Positions 1 through 12,485 of a stretch of 64,000 nt of DNA are shown here, piece after piece. Each line of letters opens with the position of its first letter. Within the stretch, counting starts at the first letter, position 1. The stretch comes from Oegoconia quadripuncta (taxonomy: Eukaryota; Arthropoda; Insecta; Lepidoptera; Autostichidae). The position numbers and the translations under genes are program-made. The notes under the pieces are model-generated. The model saw nothing but the letters and a program-made list of their open reading frames with translations, did not search any database and had not been told where the DNA came from. The stretch is taken from assembly GCA_949316235.1 (NCBI GenBank), contig OX438743.1, positions 15,621,771 to 15,685,770 of the forward strand, read 5' to 3'.

Positions 1-33
1 TCAGTCTTAGGTTCCTAGCTAATTATGGTCAAT

Positions 34-60
34 TTTTTTTATGCACAACGGGTTAACACA
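34..60 (-). repeat. SINE-A 3'-tail fragment
   Basis: A poly-T run followed by ATGCACAACGGGTTAACAC, the complement of the SINE-A tail. Only the tail is left. Confidence 0.45.
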
Positions 61-210
61 CGCAAAATTCACGCATGAAGCTTTGTTATTGTATGACGTG
101 CTATACCCATAGTGTAGATGATAGAAGGGGCCTTTTCAAGGTTACATTGTTGAATATTGATTTTGAGTGTCAAATATGATGTATTAAATTGGTCCTCTTT
201 TTATTTTACT

Positions 211-548
211 TTTTTTTTAATGCTTAACGGGTTGGTTGGTACTTGGCCTCGATCACACCTGATGTTAAGTGAAGATGAGGTCAAAGGTGGAAGCGTACTG
301 ACCCGGATACCCCAACACATTTGGAGGACTAGCTAATTTATCACTGTCAACCGGAACACAACAATGCTATTAACATTGCTGCTTGGCGGCAGATTTAGAT
401 AAGATGGTGGTAGCTAGCCAGGCGGATATTTAAAATGCCCTACCATCAACCAAATCGAGTACTTAAACATGTACCCCGCTGGGGATCGAACCCGCGATCT
501 CCGAATCGTAAACTTAATGTTGTTTACATTGAGCCACGGAGGCGGTTA
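211..548 (-). repeat. SINE-A, full-length tRNA-derived SINE
   Basis: Minus-strand reading: TAACCGCCTCCGTGGCTCA (pol III A-box-like TGGCTCAATGT), then a B box GGTTCGATCCC in a tRNA-like head, a body of about 250 bp ending GTGATCGAGGCCAAGTACC, and a poly-A tail (poly-T here at 211-218). It is the best-preserved minus copy and defines the family. SINEs rely on a partner LINE for movement; the partner is not identified. Confidence 0.88.
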
Positions 549-999
549 ATACTATATACCTATATTAATATTATAATACTATAATAAATTACTTGACATA
601 CGAGTACACATCATGTATTATTTTATTCATAATAACTCGCCGTCGGTGCGCGAAACCGTTCGCGTGCTGTTCTTAAAATAAATACTAATTTTTATCAAAG
701 TAAATCAAAGCAAAATGAAAACAACTAAATACCAAATTTAGTTGAATTAATTACTTCACTTATGTTCATTTAACTTAGACATATATTGTCAAATGTAAAC
801 TCACGATTTACAGATCTTAAATTCAAAAAATTGGTGTGCGCTTTAAATCACATTTCGTTATGCATAGATTTTATAACTCACCTGGCGCTTCAGAACTGAA
901 GTGGGCTTTTAATATGTTTTTAACTAATTTTGGTTTCTTATCAATCTTGTAGTTCACTTTTTTGGAATCCATTGTCCATTTTAAAAATTTGCAAACCAG
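549..999. other. No recognised feature
   Basis: AT-rich, with one GC pocket near 640-672 (CGGTGCGCGAAACCGTTCGC). Confidence 0.6.
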
Positions 1000-1300
1000 T
1001 TTTTAACCACTTGCTGGTATCTCACTGAGCTGAAATTTGGCATACTTATGTAAGTTCGGTGACAATGCAATATTATGGTGTCATTGAGCTGATCTGATGA
1101 TGGAGCCGGGCTGTATGGACTGGAATATCATGATGGCAAATGGCAAGATAGTCGAATTTGGGCTAGTTTGTTTTGTAGCAATGAGCAGTTTCCATTACAC
1201 ATGATGACGTGGGTCTGAAGATGGAGCCAGAAGATTGTGTCAGTCATATTTGTACTGGAATAATATGTGATAATCATGATGGAGAAAAAACAATTGTTTT
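1000..1300. repeat. Dispersed lepidopteran repeat (unclassified)
   Basis: Carries GAGCTGAAATTTGGCATACT followed by GGTGACAATGCAATATTATG. A short relative is at 55948-56000 (GAGCTGAAATTTTGCATACT). The class is unknown to me and the boundaries are approximate. Confidence 0.5.
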
Positions 1301-2642
1301 TAAACGTGTTTTAATGTAGAACTTATTACTATATAGTTATTTAGTTCTGTATTTATAACTATAGCTATTGAATAGCCATAATATAAAGATTTAGTTGTTT
1401 TTCTACAGTGCTTTGCAGATATAAAAATTTAGCATTTAGTAAAAAAATTTTGTGTTCACATAAATTATGGTTGCCGTACACAGCGCCCCGCAGGCGACTT
1501 TATAAAGGACGAATGCGTTACTGGAATCTTTTCCCGATCCGTCCATTCTGCTCACAATAAAATATTTCCCCCCACTTTGCTTATTTTGTCTCGAGCTGTT
1601 TTATACTGATTGGAAATCTGTTAATATTCTATTTCTTTACAATTTTGGTTTCCTTTTATATACAAAGGAAAACTGCCATTTATTTGTCGCTTTAGTCTTT
1701 TCTAATGAAAATGGCCGAATTGGTGGCAGACCTATAATACTTTACCAAGAACTGGGCAGGTTTGGGAAGCCAACAAAAACCACAAAAAAATAAGAGGATT
1801 TATCTTTTTTATTTTTTTCTTTGTTGCGTCACGAAATTTGGTTAGCAAACCTCAGATTCAGATTTAGCTCCCCAAAAACATAGAACATGGATGAAATCAA
1901 GCTTTCGTCCATTACTTAAAAAGGCCATCTTTTTAACCGATTTCAATAAAGGGAGGGTTTCGTTCGATTTATTTTATTGTATTCGACTGTATTTTATTGT
2001 ATTATTATTTATTATTTCATAGGGCATATAAATTTGGTTAAGATCGGATAGAGAATGGAAACTTAATATACTCGATTGTTTTGCTAATTTTGGTGGTTGA
2101 ATTATCATCAATTGCGGTACTGTGAGGATGGCTGGGCCTATCTTTGCATGGGACATAGAAATAGGGTTCTCCTATTCCGATTGATTGAATCAACAAATGA
2201 TTGTTTTGAAGAGACAAAAAATTGGTTGTTTTTTAAATAAAAAAAAATCAGGACGATCCAACTCGATGTAACAAACCGTACATACAAGTTTGTGCCATAT
2301 ATAGAGTGAATATCATCTTCTTGATGTTATAATGTTTATGTCAGCGAGGCGTCAATTAAATCAACAATTCTTTGATGGCTTAATTTAATTTATAAATCAA
2401 TTGTTTTTCTTTTTTTTGACGATGTTTGAATCTGGTATATGTACCGCAAGGGCAAAAAATGTACAAGTGTGATAATGCATGTTATTGAATTATATAATGT
2501 ATTTCTATTTGTGAGGACCTGTAATTGGCTCTCTGTTTCCTAGAATAGTTTCTATTAGTGTTATTGCAGCTGTTGGTTTTCCGAATAAATAAAAATAAAA
2601 TAAAAATAAATAATATAGACGACGATTGCTTAGTACTGACGT
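1301..2642. other. No recognised feature
   Basis: AT-rich single-copy-looking DNA with long T runs. The open frame at 1974-2156 has no family resemblance. Confidence 0.55.
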
Positions 2643-2880
2643 TCTGCGGCTTCGCCTGCGTTAGAATAACTTTATCGCGGATATATTTAATTTGTTTATC
2701 CCGCAGGAACTACTTACTTTATCGGGATAAAAAATGTCCTATGTCTTAATCTAGGGGAGGTATATTCTACTTATATACCAAATTTCAGCCAAATCCGTTC
2801 ATCCGTTTCGCCGAAGTTAAGCAACAAACAAATAAACAAACAAACATCCAAACTTTCGCATTTATAATATTAGTTAGATT
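2643..2880 (-). mobile_element. Helitron-like non-autonomous element
   Basis: Minus-strand reading starts TCTAACTAATATTATAAATG, passes AAAGTTTGGATGTTTGTTTG and the ATCCCGATAAAGTAAG block, and ends in a decayed GC-rich hairpin (complement CTGCGGCTTCGCCTGCG). A 5' TC with a 3' hairpin and CTAG, seen in the 51-kb copy, is the Helitron pattern. This copy has lost the terminal CTAG. Confidence 0.68.
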
Positions 2881-3159
2881 TAAATTGTTAAGATGACACA
2901 ATCGAATTGAACAAAAGAGTACAGTATATAAGAGTCGTTTATATTTTACTGGATTTTCCTTATTCGAGACTCTTAGTTCATTCAAGCTGTAAGTATGTAA
3001 ACCGTCAGTGCCTTCACAAAAGAAAAACTTCTGAGATGTAAGTTGACGTTTTACCGATTTCAAAAAAAAGGAACGATGATGTCGTTTTGGTATTTTCTTT
3101 ATTCATGAATGTTACCGCCTTTTCTACAATATTTATGAAAAGATTTTAATAAATATTAC

Positions 3160-3357
3160 CTACATTGTTTGAAAGGGAATATCGTCAAAGGAAAGTGACG
3201 ATGTGGTCGAAGATGAAGCACGCGATCCCAGTAAATGCCTATTTACTCTGCTCTTGAAGATCCCAAGGTTGTAGGATTCAGGAAAGACTGACGCCGGAAT
3301 GGAGTTCCATGCCTTGGATGTTCGGATGATGAATGAAGAATGGAACTTCTCATACAA
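3160..3357 (-). pseudogene. C-terminal remnant of a jockey/CR1-type reverse transcriptase
   Basis: The minus-strand frame reads FIIRTSKAWNSIPASVFPES, YNLGIFKSRVNRHLL, the usual C-terminal end of lepidopteran non-LTR ORF2 proteins (RTSxxWNSLPASVFPxxYN). Nothing of the palm domain is present. A shorter relative of the last 80 bp is at 60990-61065. Confidence 0.75.
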
Positions 3358-4398
3358 ATAAGTGAAGATTTTTACGCTTAAATTCAGAAATTATCGCCTT
3401 CACTTTTTGTACCTCATGGCAGTTACTTACTCACTTGTAAACAAAATACATACACACACACAAACCTATCTTCAACCAAGTACTAGAACGCTCTCATATA
3501 CTACTCGTGTAAGCACTAACAAGACTAATCCAGCAGTGGCGTGCCCACCATACAGGCAGAAAGGCAGTGCCTACCCTAGGAAATTGTAAGCTTTCCTCGA
3601 AATGCATGGCTGATTAATACTGATGAACAGAAATATTCTAAACAGTTGCGAGGATTATTATAAGAGTAAGTTATTTTTCGAGTTGTATTTTTTCTCATTT
3701 AATAGCAAATTTTATAATTTTGCCTACCCAATGACAAAGTCGGGCACCCCACTGTAATCCAGGTTTTTCAATTTCAATTATGCTTACCTATAATGACCTT
3801 ATTACCTAAAATTTTATGTAAAAACTGCAAGAATCCATTGCTCTCCAGAGCAGAGTATCCTAATACAAGTTTTAAGAAACTTAAAAGGATGCTTTGGCAA
3901 TTGAGTATCTACAAGGTTGTTATGGTTTTGTAATGAAATAGAATATTTTGAATTTGGATTGTATTGGAGAAAACGAAACACTTTGAACGTCAACTGTTCT
4001 GCCAATTTTGGCAATTCAAATTTTATTTACACTAACACACCCACACAGGCTCCCTTTTTGCTGGTCAAATTATATTTAGTAGGTATGAACTCGTATGTAA
4101 ACATTTTTTTCATTAAAATACGATTATACGAATGAAACTTCAATGTGCTTTGGATTATAGTTTATCCTACTCATCAACAGATGGCGCGACTAGTAAGGAA
4201 AGTAGATTACACTCGTAAGTATCCGTAGGTAACCTCGGAGAGTTGGCATAACTGTCTATGTCGAAATATATTTATTTACGGAGATATAGTTGGCTTTGCT
4301 GTGATGGAAAAATGTACTTGGTTTTTCTATTTTTCCAGACATTTGAATACAAATTTTCCTAACTTTCATTAAAGCTAAATTAAAATTGATTAGAACTT
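3358..4398. other. No recognised feature
   Basis: A short CA run at 3450-3463. Opposed short frames at 3814-4014 and 3917-4135 overlap and look random. Confidence 0.55.
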
Positions 4399-4660
4399 AC
4401 TTACTTACCAACCCGTCTCATCCCGTGGGCGTCGTGAAACTAAGCGACGAATAAGGGATTTTCCACCAAAAAACTTCTATAGACTCGCACGTTTCAACGG
4501 CGATGGGCTTACTGTCACGTGTGCACTTCTGTATATTTCGAAGGGTACAACAGGATTTGTTCCAAGTGTTAAACTTTTAAAATTTTGAAACACCCAAACA
4601 CTTGTTTGGGATATCTCTGACCACCCCATTTGGGATAAAGGTCGTGAACTTATGTATGTA
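4399..4660 (-). repeat. Dispersed repeat, family F
   Basis: ATCCCGTGGGCGTCGTGAAA, CTTACTGTCACGTGTGCACT and ATATCTCTGACCACCCC. The same block, reversed, occurs at 15445-15692, 41745-41925 and 50752-50990. About 250 bp, no coding frame or terminal repeat recognised. Confidence 0.7.
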
Positions 4661-4954
4661 AGCACTTTCAGGCTTATATTCAGTAGTGGACTTTTATTGC
4701 CTATGGATTATGATGATGAAATACTTACTTTTTAATTTCAACATTACTCGTATTTATTCGTTCATTGAGAAATTAAATATTTATAAATAAATAAATTATC
4801 TTTATTGAAATACTAAAGTTCCAAAATAAAAAATAACGAACAAAAACTTAAGAATGTTAAACACTTGTGCCTGAACAAGCATTCCTATGTTTCAAAAGGG
4901 CATAGTTATACATTTTAAGTTTAAAAAGAACCACAATCATAATAATACTATATC

Positions 4955-5050
4955 ATATCTATACAATACAATACAAATGCTCTTTATTGCGCAAAATAAT
5001 TTACAATAATTTTTGATGATAACAATAGACACAACACAATTAGAACAAAA
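4955..5050 (-). repeat. Retroelement 3' end in minus orientation
   Basis: ACAATACAATACAAATGCTC followed by TTTATTGCGCAAAATAATTT, the complement of a GCGCAATAAAGAGCATTTGT tail of the (TTGTA) type. Confidence 0.6.
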
Positions 5051-5067
5051 TTGAACATATCTATCAT

Positions 5068-5125
5068 CGTCATAATATCAGCCACAGGATGTCCACTGCT
5101 GAACATAGGCCTCTCCTATAAAAGA
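5068..5125 (-). repeat. RTE-type 3'-tail fragment
   Basis: ATATCAGCCACAGGATGTCC and ACTGCTGAACATAGGCCTCT, the last 50 bp of the family seen at 6713. Confidence 0.65.
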
Positions 5126-5384
5126 GTAGTTTTATGTAAATGAGTAAACTACATTTATATAAATCAACTAGCAGATTCAATAGATTCTACATATATTTTG
5201 TACCATCCTGATTTTACCTACATAACTTTCTGAAAGTTTCCTATTTTGATATTCCTTTATATTCTAATCGATCAAATTATTTATGAAACACAATACAAAT
5301 ATTTGTTCATGATCGTTGCGACTATAAACTTACACTATTAATGCGTGCATGCGTGGAGTTGAATGCATATATTCGTCAAGATGA

Positions 5385-5460
5385 GGCAGAACAGAAGGTA
5401 AAAGTGCGCTAATCAGAACCCCCAACTTATTTGAGGCACTGGCTACCTTGTCCCAATAAT
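5385..5460 (-). repeat. SINE-A, heavily diverged fragment
   Basis: The words AAGATGAGGCAGAA, CCCCCAACTTATTTGAGGCA and TGGCTACCTTGTCCC match the SINE-A body in order, with many changes. Confidence 0.5.
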
Positions 5461-5653
5461 CTGTGTTTTTTTTATATGAAAGACTAAAAGAGGGGACAGG
5501 TTATAAGCCATGTTTGATGAACGAAGATATTTTAGCCTTTAATACTATCTTTGGTCTAGTCTACTTGGACGATATAATCATTTGTTCCATCAATATTATC
5601 GAGGGTATTCAAATACTAAGGCCTGCCCCACGGAGCAAATACTAAGGCTTTGT

Positions 5654-5840
5654 TATGGATAACAGTTTAGCACTTGACTTCAATAACATCTGATGTTAAG
5701 TGAAGTTGACGCCGAAGGTGGAGCCGTACTGACCTGGAAACCCCATCTTATTTAGGGGATTGGCTATCTTATCTCTGACAACCAGAATACAACAACGCTA
5801 TCAACATGCTGCTTGGCGGCAGACTTAGATAAGATAAGAT
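5654..5840 (-). repeat. SINE-A, diverged, 5'-truncated
   Basis: Matches from the tail (CACTTGACTTCAATAACATC) through GATGTTAAGTGAAG to GCTTGGCGGCAGACTTAGAT. The tRNA-like head is missing. Confidence 0.75.
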
Positions 5841-6712
5841 ATTTTACTTAAGACATTTGAACATATAAATTCCACAAACCAAACCGACACCCTTGCGACT
5901 AATCACATTTTAAGAAACCAAGATCACAACGGGTTCGAATTACTCATTGAAGCCGTCCGTCCGATTCAATTATCAAATTAACTTTACGATCATCGTTTTT
6001 TGCGTTCCGCATTGAAATTGACAAAACGGAACATGAGAAATCACCACGGTTTCTATCGTCATTTAATTGGAAACTACTTGACGTTGACCATTAGAATTTG
6101 GAATGTAGTAGAGACTGTTAGCCCAAATGCAGACGTTAATGGAATTAAGATTTTACGGCTTATTTTTCATATTGGGTCTTTACCTATGAAATTGGAGTTT
6201 TTTTTCTTCGTTACGCCTTTGCGCGCCACGCCGGTCACCGGTGACCGAAAAACAATTGATTTTCAATTGTGTCTGCGTCGCGGCAGTTAACGTGTTAATC
6301 AATATACCAATTCCTGCGATTTTCAAAGCTATATCCAAATTTGCATTTTATTTGGAAAATGGAATATTATTTCAAAGTTTCACATGAAATATTTTTTAAT
6401 TTCTGGGCTACATCACATAATAAAAAAAAATTGAACAGAGCTCTTTTCATGTGCTTCCCATAATCATTTCTTAGATTCGCTGAAACTTTTATACAGCGGT
6501 TACTTTTAAAATATAACGCTGCCTGTACTTAACTTAATGCTATCCGATAATACACACAAAGTTTAGCAAAATTTGGATTTGCCGTTCCCAAAAAAAAAAT
6601 CAAAAATGTTTGTATGGAGAAAACAGTTTTAATGAAATTTTTCATACAAAACGCCAATTTCATAGGTAAGGACCTAATATATAAATATTTAAAGGTCAGG
6701 TGTGGGATGTTA
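5841..6712. other. No gene recognised; one 16-bp palindrome
   Basis: CGGTCACCGGTGACCG at 6232-6247 within a GC-rich pocket. A 96-codon frame covers it (6000-6290) but resembles nothing I know. Confidence 0.5.
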
Positions 6713-7200
6713 ACATCATCATCATATCAGCCACAGGACGTCCACTGCTGAACTCAGACCTCCCCCATAGAATTCCAGAGTGACCAACCGGTCAACATAC
6801 ATTGAATTCAGTGGCTTCCTGAATCTAGCGACTTCCCGCGACCATTATCAGTTCGTCTGTCCACCTTGTGAGTGGACGTCTTATGTTACGTCTTGGTGCG
6901 TGGTTTCCACTCGAGAACTTTAATGCTGTCGTCCACCTACGGATTTCCTCAATCCTGATTCGATCATGTAGTGAAATACCGAGCATCACCATCTACATGC
7001 TCGTTGCTAGACTTTGAGCTTTCTTATGAGGCCCATAGTGACCACGTTTCAGTGCCATTTGTCATCACTGGTAACACACATTGAATAAAGTATTCAAGCA
7101 CTGAGGTACTTTGGATGAGAAGACGTTGCGCAGTTTCGCGAACGCTGTCCATCCGAGTTGGATTAGTCGATTGGCCTCTCTTTGGAAATGGGACCTATCT
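6713..7200 (-). pseudogene. RTE-type retrotransposon 3' end (ORF C-terminus)
   Basis: Sense is minus: the DNA ends in AGCAGTGGACGTCCTGTGGC TGATATGATGATGATG. In related copies this codes for a GRPxxRWTDDL...QQWTS-type C-terminus. Many frameshifts; plainly dead. Other copies: 30990-31260 and 61090-61345. The ATG-triplet tail is typical of RTE elements. Confidence 0.7.
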
Positions 7201-7278
7201 ATTGTGTTTTTTATTAAATTCAACGAGAATAATAATATCGTCCAGAGGTAAAGAAATAAACTATGTTAAAAGTTAAAC

Positions 7279-7354
7279 GCTACCACCTTCGGCCTCATCT
7301 TCACTTAACATCAGGTGAGATTGAGGTCAAGTGCTAACCCGTTGTGGATAAAAA
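7279..7354 (+). repeat. SINE-A 3'-end fragment
   Basis: The last 75 bp of the family: CCACCTTCGGCCTCATC, CACTTAACATCAGGTGAGAT, then the tail ACCCGTTGTGGATAAAAAG. Confidence 0.75.
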
Positions 7355-7856
7355 GAAATATATTCGAAACTGACTGACTGACAGTCCTTCTTTTGTCTTT
7401 AAAAGTAGGTACCTATCTCTCATAAAATTTTGAAAAAATCACGAACCTTGGAACCAAGACCGATTTTTTTTTATCAAGAATGGGATTAGTATGGAACATA
7501 CAGTGCCCGAATCCCGTCGCACTTGGCTGGTTTATTTAACTGCATCAATATTTTATTACTTCATCGCTACCTGATCATAGGCATGATCGGTCGGAATCGC
7601 TATCCGATTACTAAAACAGTCACGGGTGTACGACAAAAAGTGCCGACAAAGCGGCGACAACCAAACGACAACCGAAGGCGGTGCAGTGGCGGACACGACG
7701 GTTTTTATTGGAGATTCGTGACACACAGCTTATAAAGGTTGACGAACGAGAACGCCCAACGAACAAGATCAATTTTTAAATCGTTTGGATGCTTTCAACT
7801 GTTTAATTGTACTCGCAGTTTGTGTAACTGCTAAGTAATGGTCATTAAGCTTCGAC
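7355..7856. other. No recognised feature
   Basis: A patch rich in CGACAA/CGGCGACAAC words at 7620-7690, otherwise plain. Confidence 0.5.
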
Positions 7857-8103
7857 GAACTGATTGGTGTAGTGGTTAGAAACCCTAACTGCTATTCGAA
7901 TCCCGCTGGAGCATATGTTTGTATAATGAATACATATGTTTACCCGAGATAAGGATGTTTTCATTTATATGACATGTATTTATTTACAAAAAATGTATTT
8001 GTGTAGTATATCTTCCATCTGGTATCCATAATACAAGCCTAGTTGCTTAGTATGGAACAGATGGTACTGTGTGTATGTGCAAAGATATTTATTTATTTAT
8101 TAT
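7857..8103 (+). repeat. SINE-B, full-length tRNA-derived SINE
   Basis: The head GATTGGTGTAGTGGTTAG reads as an A box and TATTCGAATCCCGCTGG as a weakened B box. The body contains ACCCGAGATAAGGATG, ATCTTCCATCTGGTATCC and GCCTAGTTGCTTAG, and ends with an (ATTT)n run. It cannot be a working tRNA: no closed acceptor stem follows. Confidence 0.82.
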
Positions 8104-8888
8104 TAAGCAGTTACATTTATTACTTTTTCTACGAACTCACAATATCTAATCTAAGTCATTCAGAAGACACACAAGTTGAAATTGAAAGATATACCGCGGC
8201 GATTCCATAAGTATTTAGTTTTGTCATATTAAACTGCAGATCTGACTGATTCATCTATGCAACAATTAACGCCAAACAGTCCAATCCTTGTATCATTTCG
8301 AGTCCGAGATGAACACACTCCTTCCATTCACCAATTAAATTTTTCATTTTCTCACTGATGAGAACAATTTTTTCAGATACGGTGTGAGGCTACAAATTTG
8401 AATACGCGTTGAGAAGAACTGTCAGCATTATCTCTTTTAAATAATGAAATCTGTATTACCAAGAATTTGTTTGCCATTGTGATCGAGTCTATATCACAGT
8501 TCAGTATAAGGGCGCCTTGTCTTAAAACACACCTGCTTAGCATCTTGATATTGAATTTCCAGACTTAAAAAAACCAGTCAATAAGACCTCCGCTTTCTCT
8601 CAACTCTCTTATATTCTTGCTGAAAAGGAAATTGCCTTTAATAATTCGGTTCTTTTTAAAGTGGTCAATTGAAGTGTCAAAAAAATATCTACTCGTTGAT
8701 GTACCTACAATGCGCAACTTTGCTGTGATAGTATTGTTTTATAGATATTTGTTTTCACATATATTTAGATTTTTGAAGCCCATCTATAAAATAGAAAATA
8801 GGGTAAATCCTAATCGGTCCGGCTATTATGAATGAATGGCGTTTTATGATCGGCCTTACTACAGCTTTTACAAACAATACGAATGCAC
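8104..8888. other. No recognised feature
   Basis: Ordinary AT-rich sequence between a SINE-B and a SINE-A. Confidence 0.55.
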
Positions 8889-9222
8889 TTTTTTTTTTAA
8901 TGCAAAACGGGTTAGTACTTGCCCTCAATCACACCTGATGTTAAGTGCAGATGAGGTCGAAGGTGGAAGTGTACTGACCCGGACACCCCATCCTATTTGG
9001 GGGACCGGCTACCTTATCTCTGACAACCATGAACACAACAATGCTATTAATATTGCGCTTCGGCGGCAGATTTAGATAAGATGGTGGTAGCTAATCAGGC
9101 GGACATTTAAAATACCCTACCACCAATCAAACCGAGCACAAAACATGTACCCCGCTGTGGATCGAACCGCGACCTCCGATTCGTAAACCCTATGTTGTTT
9201 ACATTGAGTTACGGAGACGGTC
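8889..9222 (-). repeat. SINE-A, full-length
   Basis: From poly-T at 8889 to the degenerate head ATTGAGTTACGGAGACGG at 9220. The B box has lost one base (GATCGAACCGCGACC), so it is likely inactive. Confidence 0.85.
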
Positions 9223-9267
9223 GCTGTGCGCTGTTCCGTTCCTACATCACCTTACACTAAAATCACG

Positions 9268-9350
9268 AAATTCATCATCAACACCCTTACACGTCTCCAC
9301 TGTTGGGGCATAGCCTCTCTGAGAGAGGTTTGGGCCTTAATCCACCGTAT
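9268..9350 (-). repeat. Short dispersed 3'-end repeat (family D)
   Basis: ATCATCAACACCCTTACACG and CTCCACTGTTGGGGCATAGC. Other copies are at 12775-12838, 14500-14533, 16828-16935, 36040-36170, 38303-38400, 42350-42392 and 49735-49850. The sense strand ends in a GATGATG-type tail, so it is likely a retroelement 3' end. Confidence 0.7.
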
Positions 9351-10619
9351 TAAAATACCACTGGACATAAGTACATAAATTTCATTAAAGTCAACGTATC
9401 ATACTCGCTCTGTATAAAAAAATACATTGAATAATCAACGACTTTCCCACATGCCCCCCTTAAAGAATCCAAATTCAATCATGCATCATTTGATATCAAA
9501 TTACAAAGACTCTCAACCCGACTCAATAGAGCGTGAAATATTTCGGTTGATATACATAGAACTCGTACATGCCTTCCAAAAACAAAGGGAGCAAGGTGTG
9601 TCAATACAATCGGACCACAAAAAGTGTAATGAAGATAAAACGGTCACGCTGAACGAAGTCCGTGGGGCAGGTGCCCTCCCTGTCACCGATACTGATACAG
9701 TTCACGGCTCTCCCGGGAAACTGTAGGTAGACGCAAACTGCCGATACGCAAAGATGGCCGACAATGAGATAAGACTATGCTTTGAATTTAAACAGCACAA
9801 AGTTATACTGTACTGTAAGGTACTGTCGCGTAATTTTTCATGCCAAGCATTAAGTATCTAATGTTTGAAACAACACTTTTGTTTATTTAGGATGTATTCC
9901 ATGAATTATCTATCACAAAATCAGGATCTAATCTTGAACATACACTTTCGTACTATAAATCTAAAGCTAAATTATCAGCTAATCAACTTTACATTGTCAT
10001 CGGTATTTCACGCCGACAGCGATTTGTGCTCTATGAAGCCCAGACTTGTATGGAATACTACTGTCACTTCTGGACTGACTTAGTTAAGTATCTATACCTG
10101 TCCTCTAATCTGTGGAACGCCATAAGGCTTCTTGGTGACGATCTAATGGTTATTGCTAAATTGCATAGTCTTGATCACCATCGAACAGTCGCTTGCCTAT
10201 CAATGTTTTATAAAATACATTTCGGAGAGTGTGCCTTGGAATTTCATGAAATTATTCCATCGTCGTTTTCCATCTGCGAACCACCAGACGTGGGAAGGGG
10301 AGGGCTCCAGTTTCCGCCAGGTACCTAATTATTGGTGGTTGTTTTATTTATTTAAGTTATTTCCGCCAGTTCCGTAGTTTTCATCCATTCCAGTGGACTT
10401 GAGTGGAGGAGGAGTGTCAGACGGTTTTCGTGAACATGACTTCCAAGCGCTGCGCACGATTGTTCCGCCAAATATACACTATTGCTCTATAATTGTGTAT
10501 AAAAACCATTAGTCTAAAAAGAACACTTAAGGAATGAACTTTGAAAATTTGTATATTTCTATAAACTCCAAGGGTGTCTCTCCTTTTACGAAGGATTGAT
10601 ACATGTTTGACACCAAACT
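9351..10619. other. No recognised gene
   Basis: A 99-codon frame at 9427-9726 is hydrophilic with no signal or motif. Frames at 10026-10377 overlap in two registers and look random. Confidence 0.5.
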
Positions 10620-10860
10620 CACTTGGTGTAAAGTGACGATATCATCGAAGATGAAGCACCTGATTTTAGAAGTGGTAATTGAAAGGGAAAGATTGAAGGA
10701 AAGAGAGGAAAGGGAGGATCTAGGCGCAATTACTTTGACCAAGTGGAAGAAAAGGTGGATATCGTGTCGTACAAAAAGGATAAATCGAGGGCTGAAAGCA
10801 GAAAGATGTGGTAATTACTCCACCGACAAGAGCATAGCTCTTAAACTGAAGAAGATAATA
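10620..10860 (+). repeat. Retroelement 3'-end remnant (RTE-like)
   Basis: GGCGCAATTACTTTGACCAA, ATCGAGGGCTGAAAGCAGAA and CACCGACAAGAGCATAGCTC match 31727-31872, and the last part matches 51562-51625, where a GATGATGATG tail follows. The 190-codon open frame through it is not a host gene. Confidence 0.6.
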
Positions 10861-12455
10861 TTCGGTATGTCAACTACATGCCGGTGGAGGCCCTCCCCTC
10901 GCTTTGCGTCATGTTATAGCGATGGTGGAATAAAAAAGTTGTCTTCCAAACACTTGAGCAAAGTAAAGACGAATTCACATCTAAAGGTACAGTTAAGCCA
11001 ATATCGTATCGTACAAATAGTCTTTGATTTCGACCCTACTAGTGAACATTCAGCACCTGCTTCGCGGGTAGGCGACAAAACGATAGCTCCTTTTTTTAAT
11101 TGCTGCTCCTTTTTATCGTCAGTGGAGGTGGAAGCGGGACAAAGCATTCCTTATCGTTGCGGGCAGATAACATAAAGGATATTTTGCCTGTCTGGTGTTA
11201 ATTGGACTCAATATTGGGGTTTAAAGAGATCCCGCTGATTGTGTAATCGATGCAATTAGGGGGAATCTTTTTTGATGTTTTTAAGCTTTTTACTCTATCA
11301 CCGATTATACTTATTTTTCAACGATATTTGTAGGCACTAATAGATTGTAACTAAATTGAGAAAAAAATCTGAAAAAATCATAAAAAAATATGTAGATATA
11401 CTTGTCCAGTTCAAAAAATGAATGAAATATAAAAAAAAATGTGAAGTCTTGTTCTGAGATTGCGTGCTTTTCTCAAAAACATTACTCTTTTCCATCGGGT
11501 GAGATTGTACTCAAAGGCGTATTCCGACTAAAATATAAATTAGTATCCCCGTTAAGGACATACATCAGTATTTCAGTGTAAGCTGTATAATATAATTTAT
11601 ATTGTAGAATGTACTTAGTACCTACTATTCTTGGTTCCTAACTTTCAATTTTCAAACCCATAAGTATGTTTATCTACATAGGTCCGTGAGTCTGTCTCGA
11701 CTGAACAGATATTTTTTTTTTTTTAATTTTTGAAAGGTGGTGTTTGCCATATTTGGTAGAAATCGGTTAAGCCTCGAGTGTTTTCTAGTTTATACCTATA
11801 TTACAAATACTTCCTATTCATTGTCCCGATTAATGATAGGGACTATACATACCTACCTACCCCTGACCTCATCTTAACCTTCAGGAAATAATAGGTTAGA
11901 TAAGCGTGTTCATCTACCTAAAAGCTAAGAAACAAGTTCAAGTACCACCTTTGCATTACTGTGTTACTAAATAAAAGCATACATCATAATTATCTAAAAG
12001 AAGTAGGCACCTACGTGATATTTGAGTAAAACCCTACATTAGAGCAGGACCGTAAAAGTGCGATAATATCTGCCAAGGCAGTCTCGTGATTTAGCGCGAC
12101 ACCGTGCGACTAAGACGCAATAAAGATTATCTCGCCTCTGCTAATGGATCTAATAATTAATTATTTAAAACTACCTAGCCATAATTGCTATTGCTTACTA
12201 GCTAAGATGGGGACCTAAACGTACAACAAATTTCATGAATTTAGCGATGATAAATTCAGCAATAAAATTGCTTTTGTAGTTGCCGGCAAAGAAAAAGAGA
12301 ACAACCTTTTCATATGGATATAGATTTCTCCCAAAGCATGCTACAGCTCTAAGCTCGATCTTTGTCCCGAACGAAGATCGTCGCTTCATCTAGCCACCAT
12401 GGTATTGGTATTAACTATACAATCACTATACAATTAGTATACAATTATTACAATA
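10861..12455. other. No recognised feature
   Basis: AT-rich, A-runs around 11360-11440. Nothing on either strand that I can name. Confidence 0.55.
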
Positions 12456-12485
12456 AGTCACTATACAATTAATTGTATAGTGACT
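12456..12485. repeat. 30-bp perfect palindrome
   Basis: AGTCACTATACAATT followed at once by its reverse complement. Four more ACTATACAATT or TATACAATTA words lie in 12415-12455, so it probably arose by inverted duplication. Confidence 0.8.

Noticed and set aside
7857..7915. tRNA gene candidate
   Set aside because: tRNA-like head of SINE-B; the B box is altered and the body matches several other copies.
9427..9726. 99-codon frame as a gene
   Set aside because: No family resemblance, no splice or promoter context; length within chance for AT-rich DNA.
10603..11175. 190-codon open frame
   Set aside because: It runs through a retroelement 3'-end remnant shared with 31727-31872, has no domain I recognise, and is overlapped by an antisense frame. 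Treated as chance.
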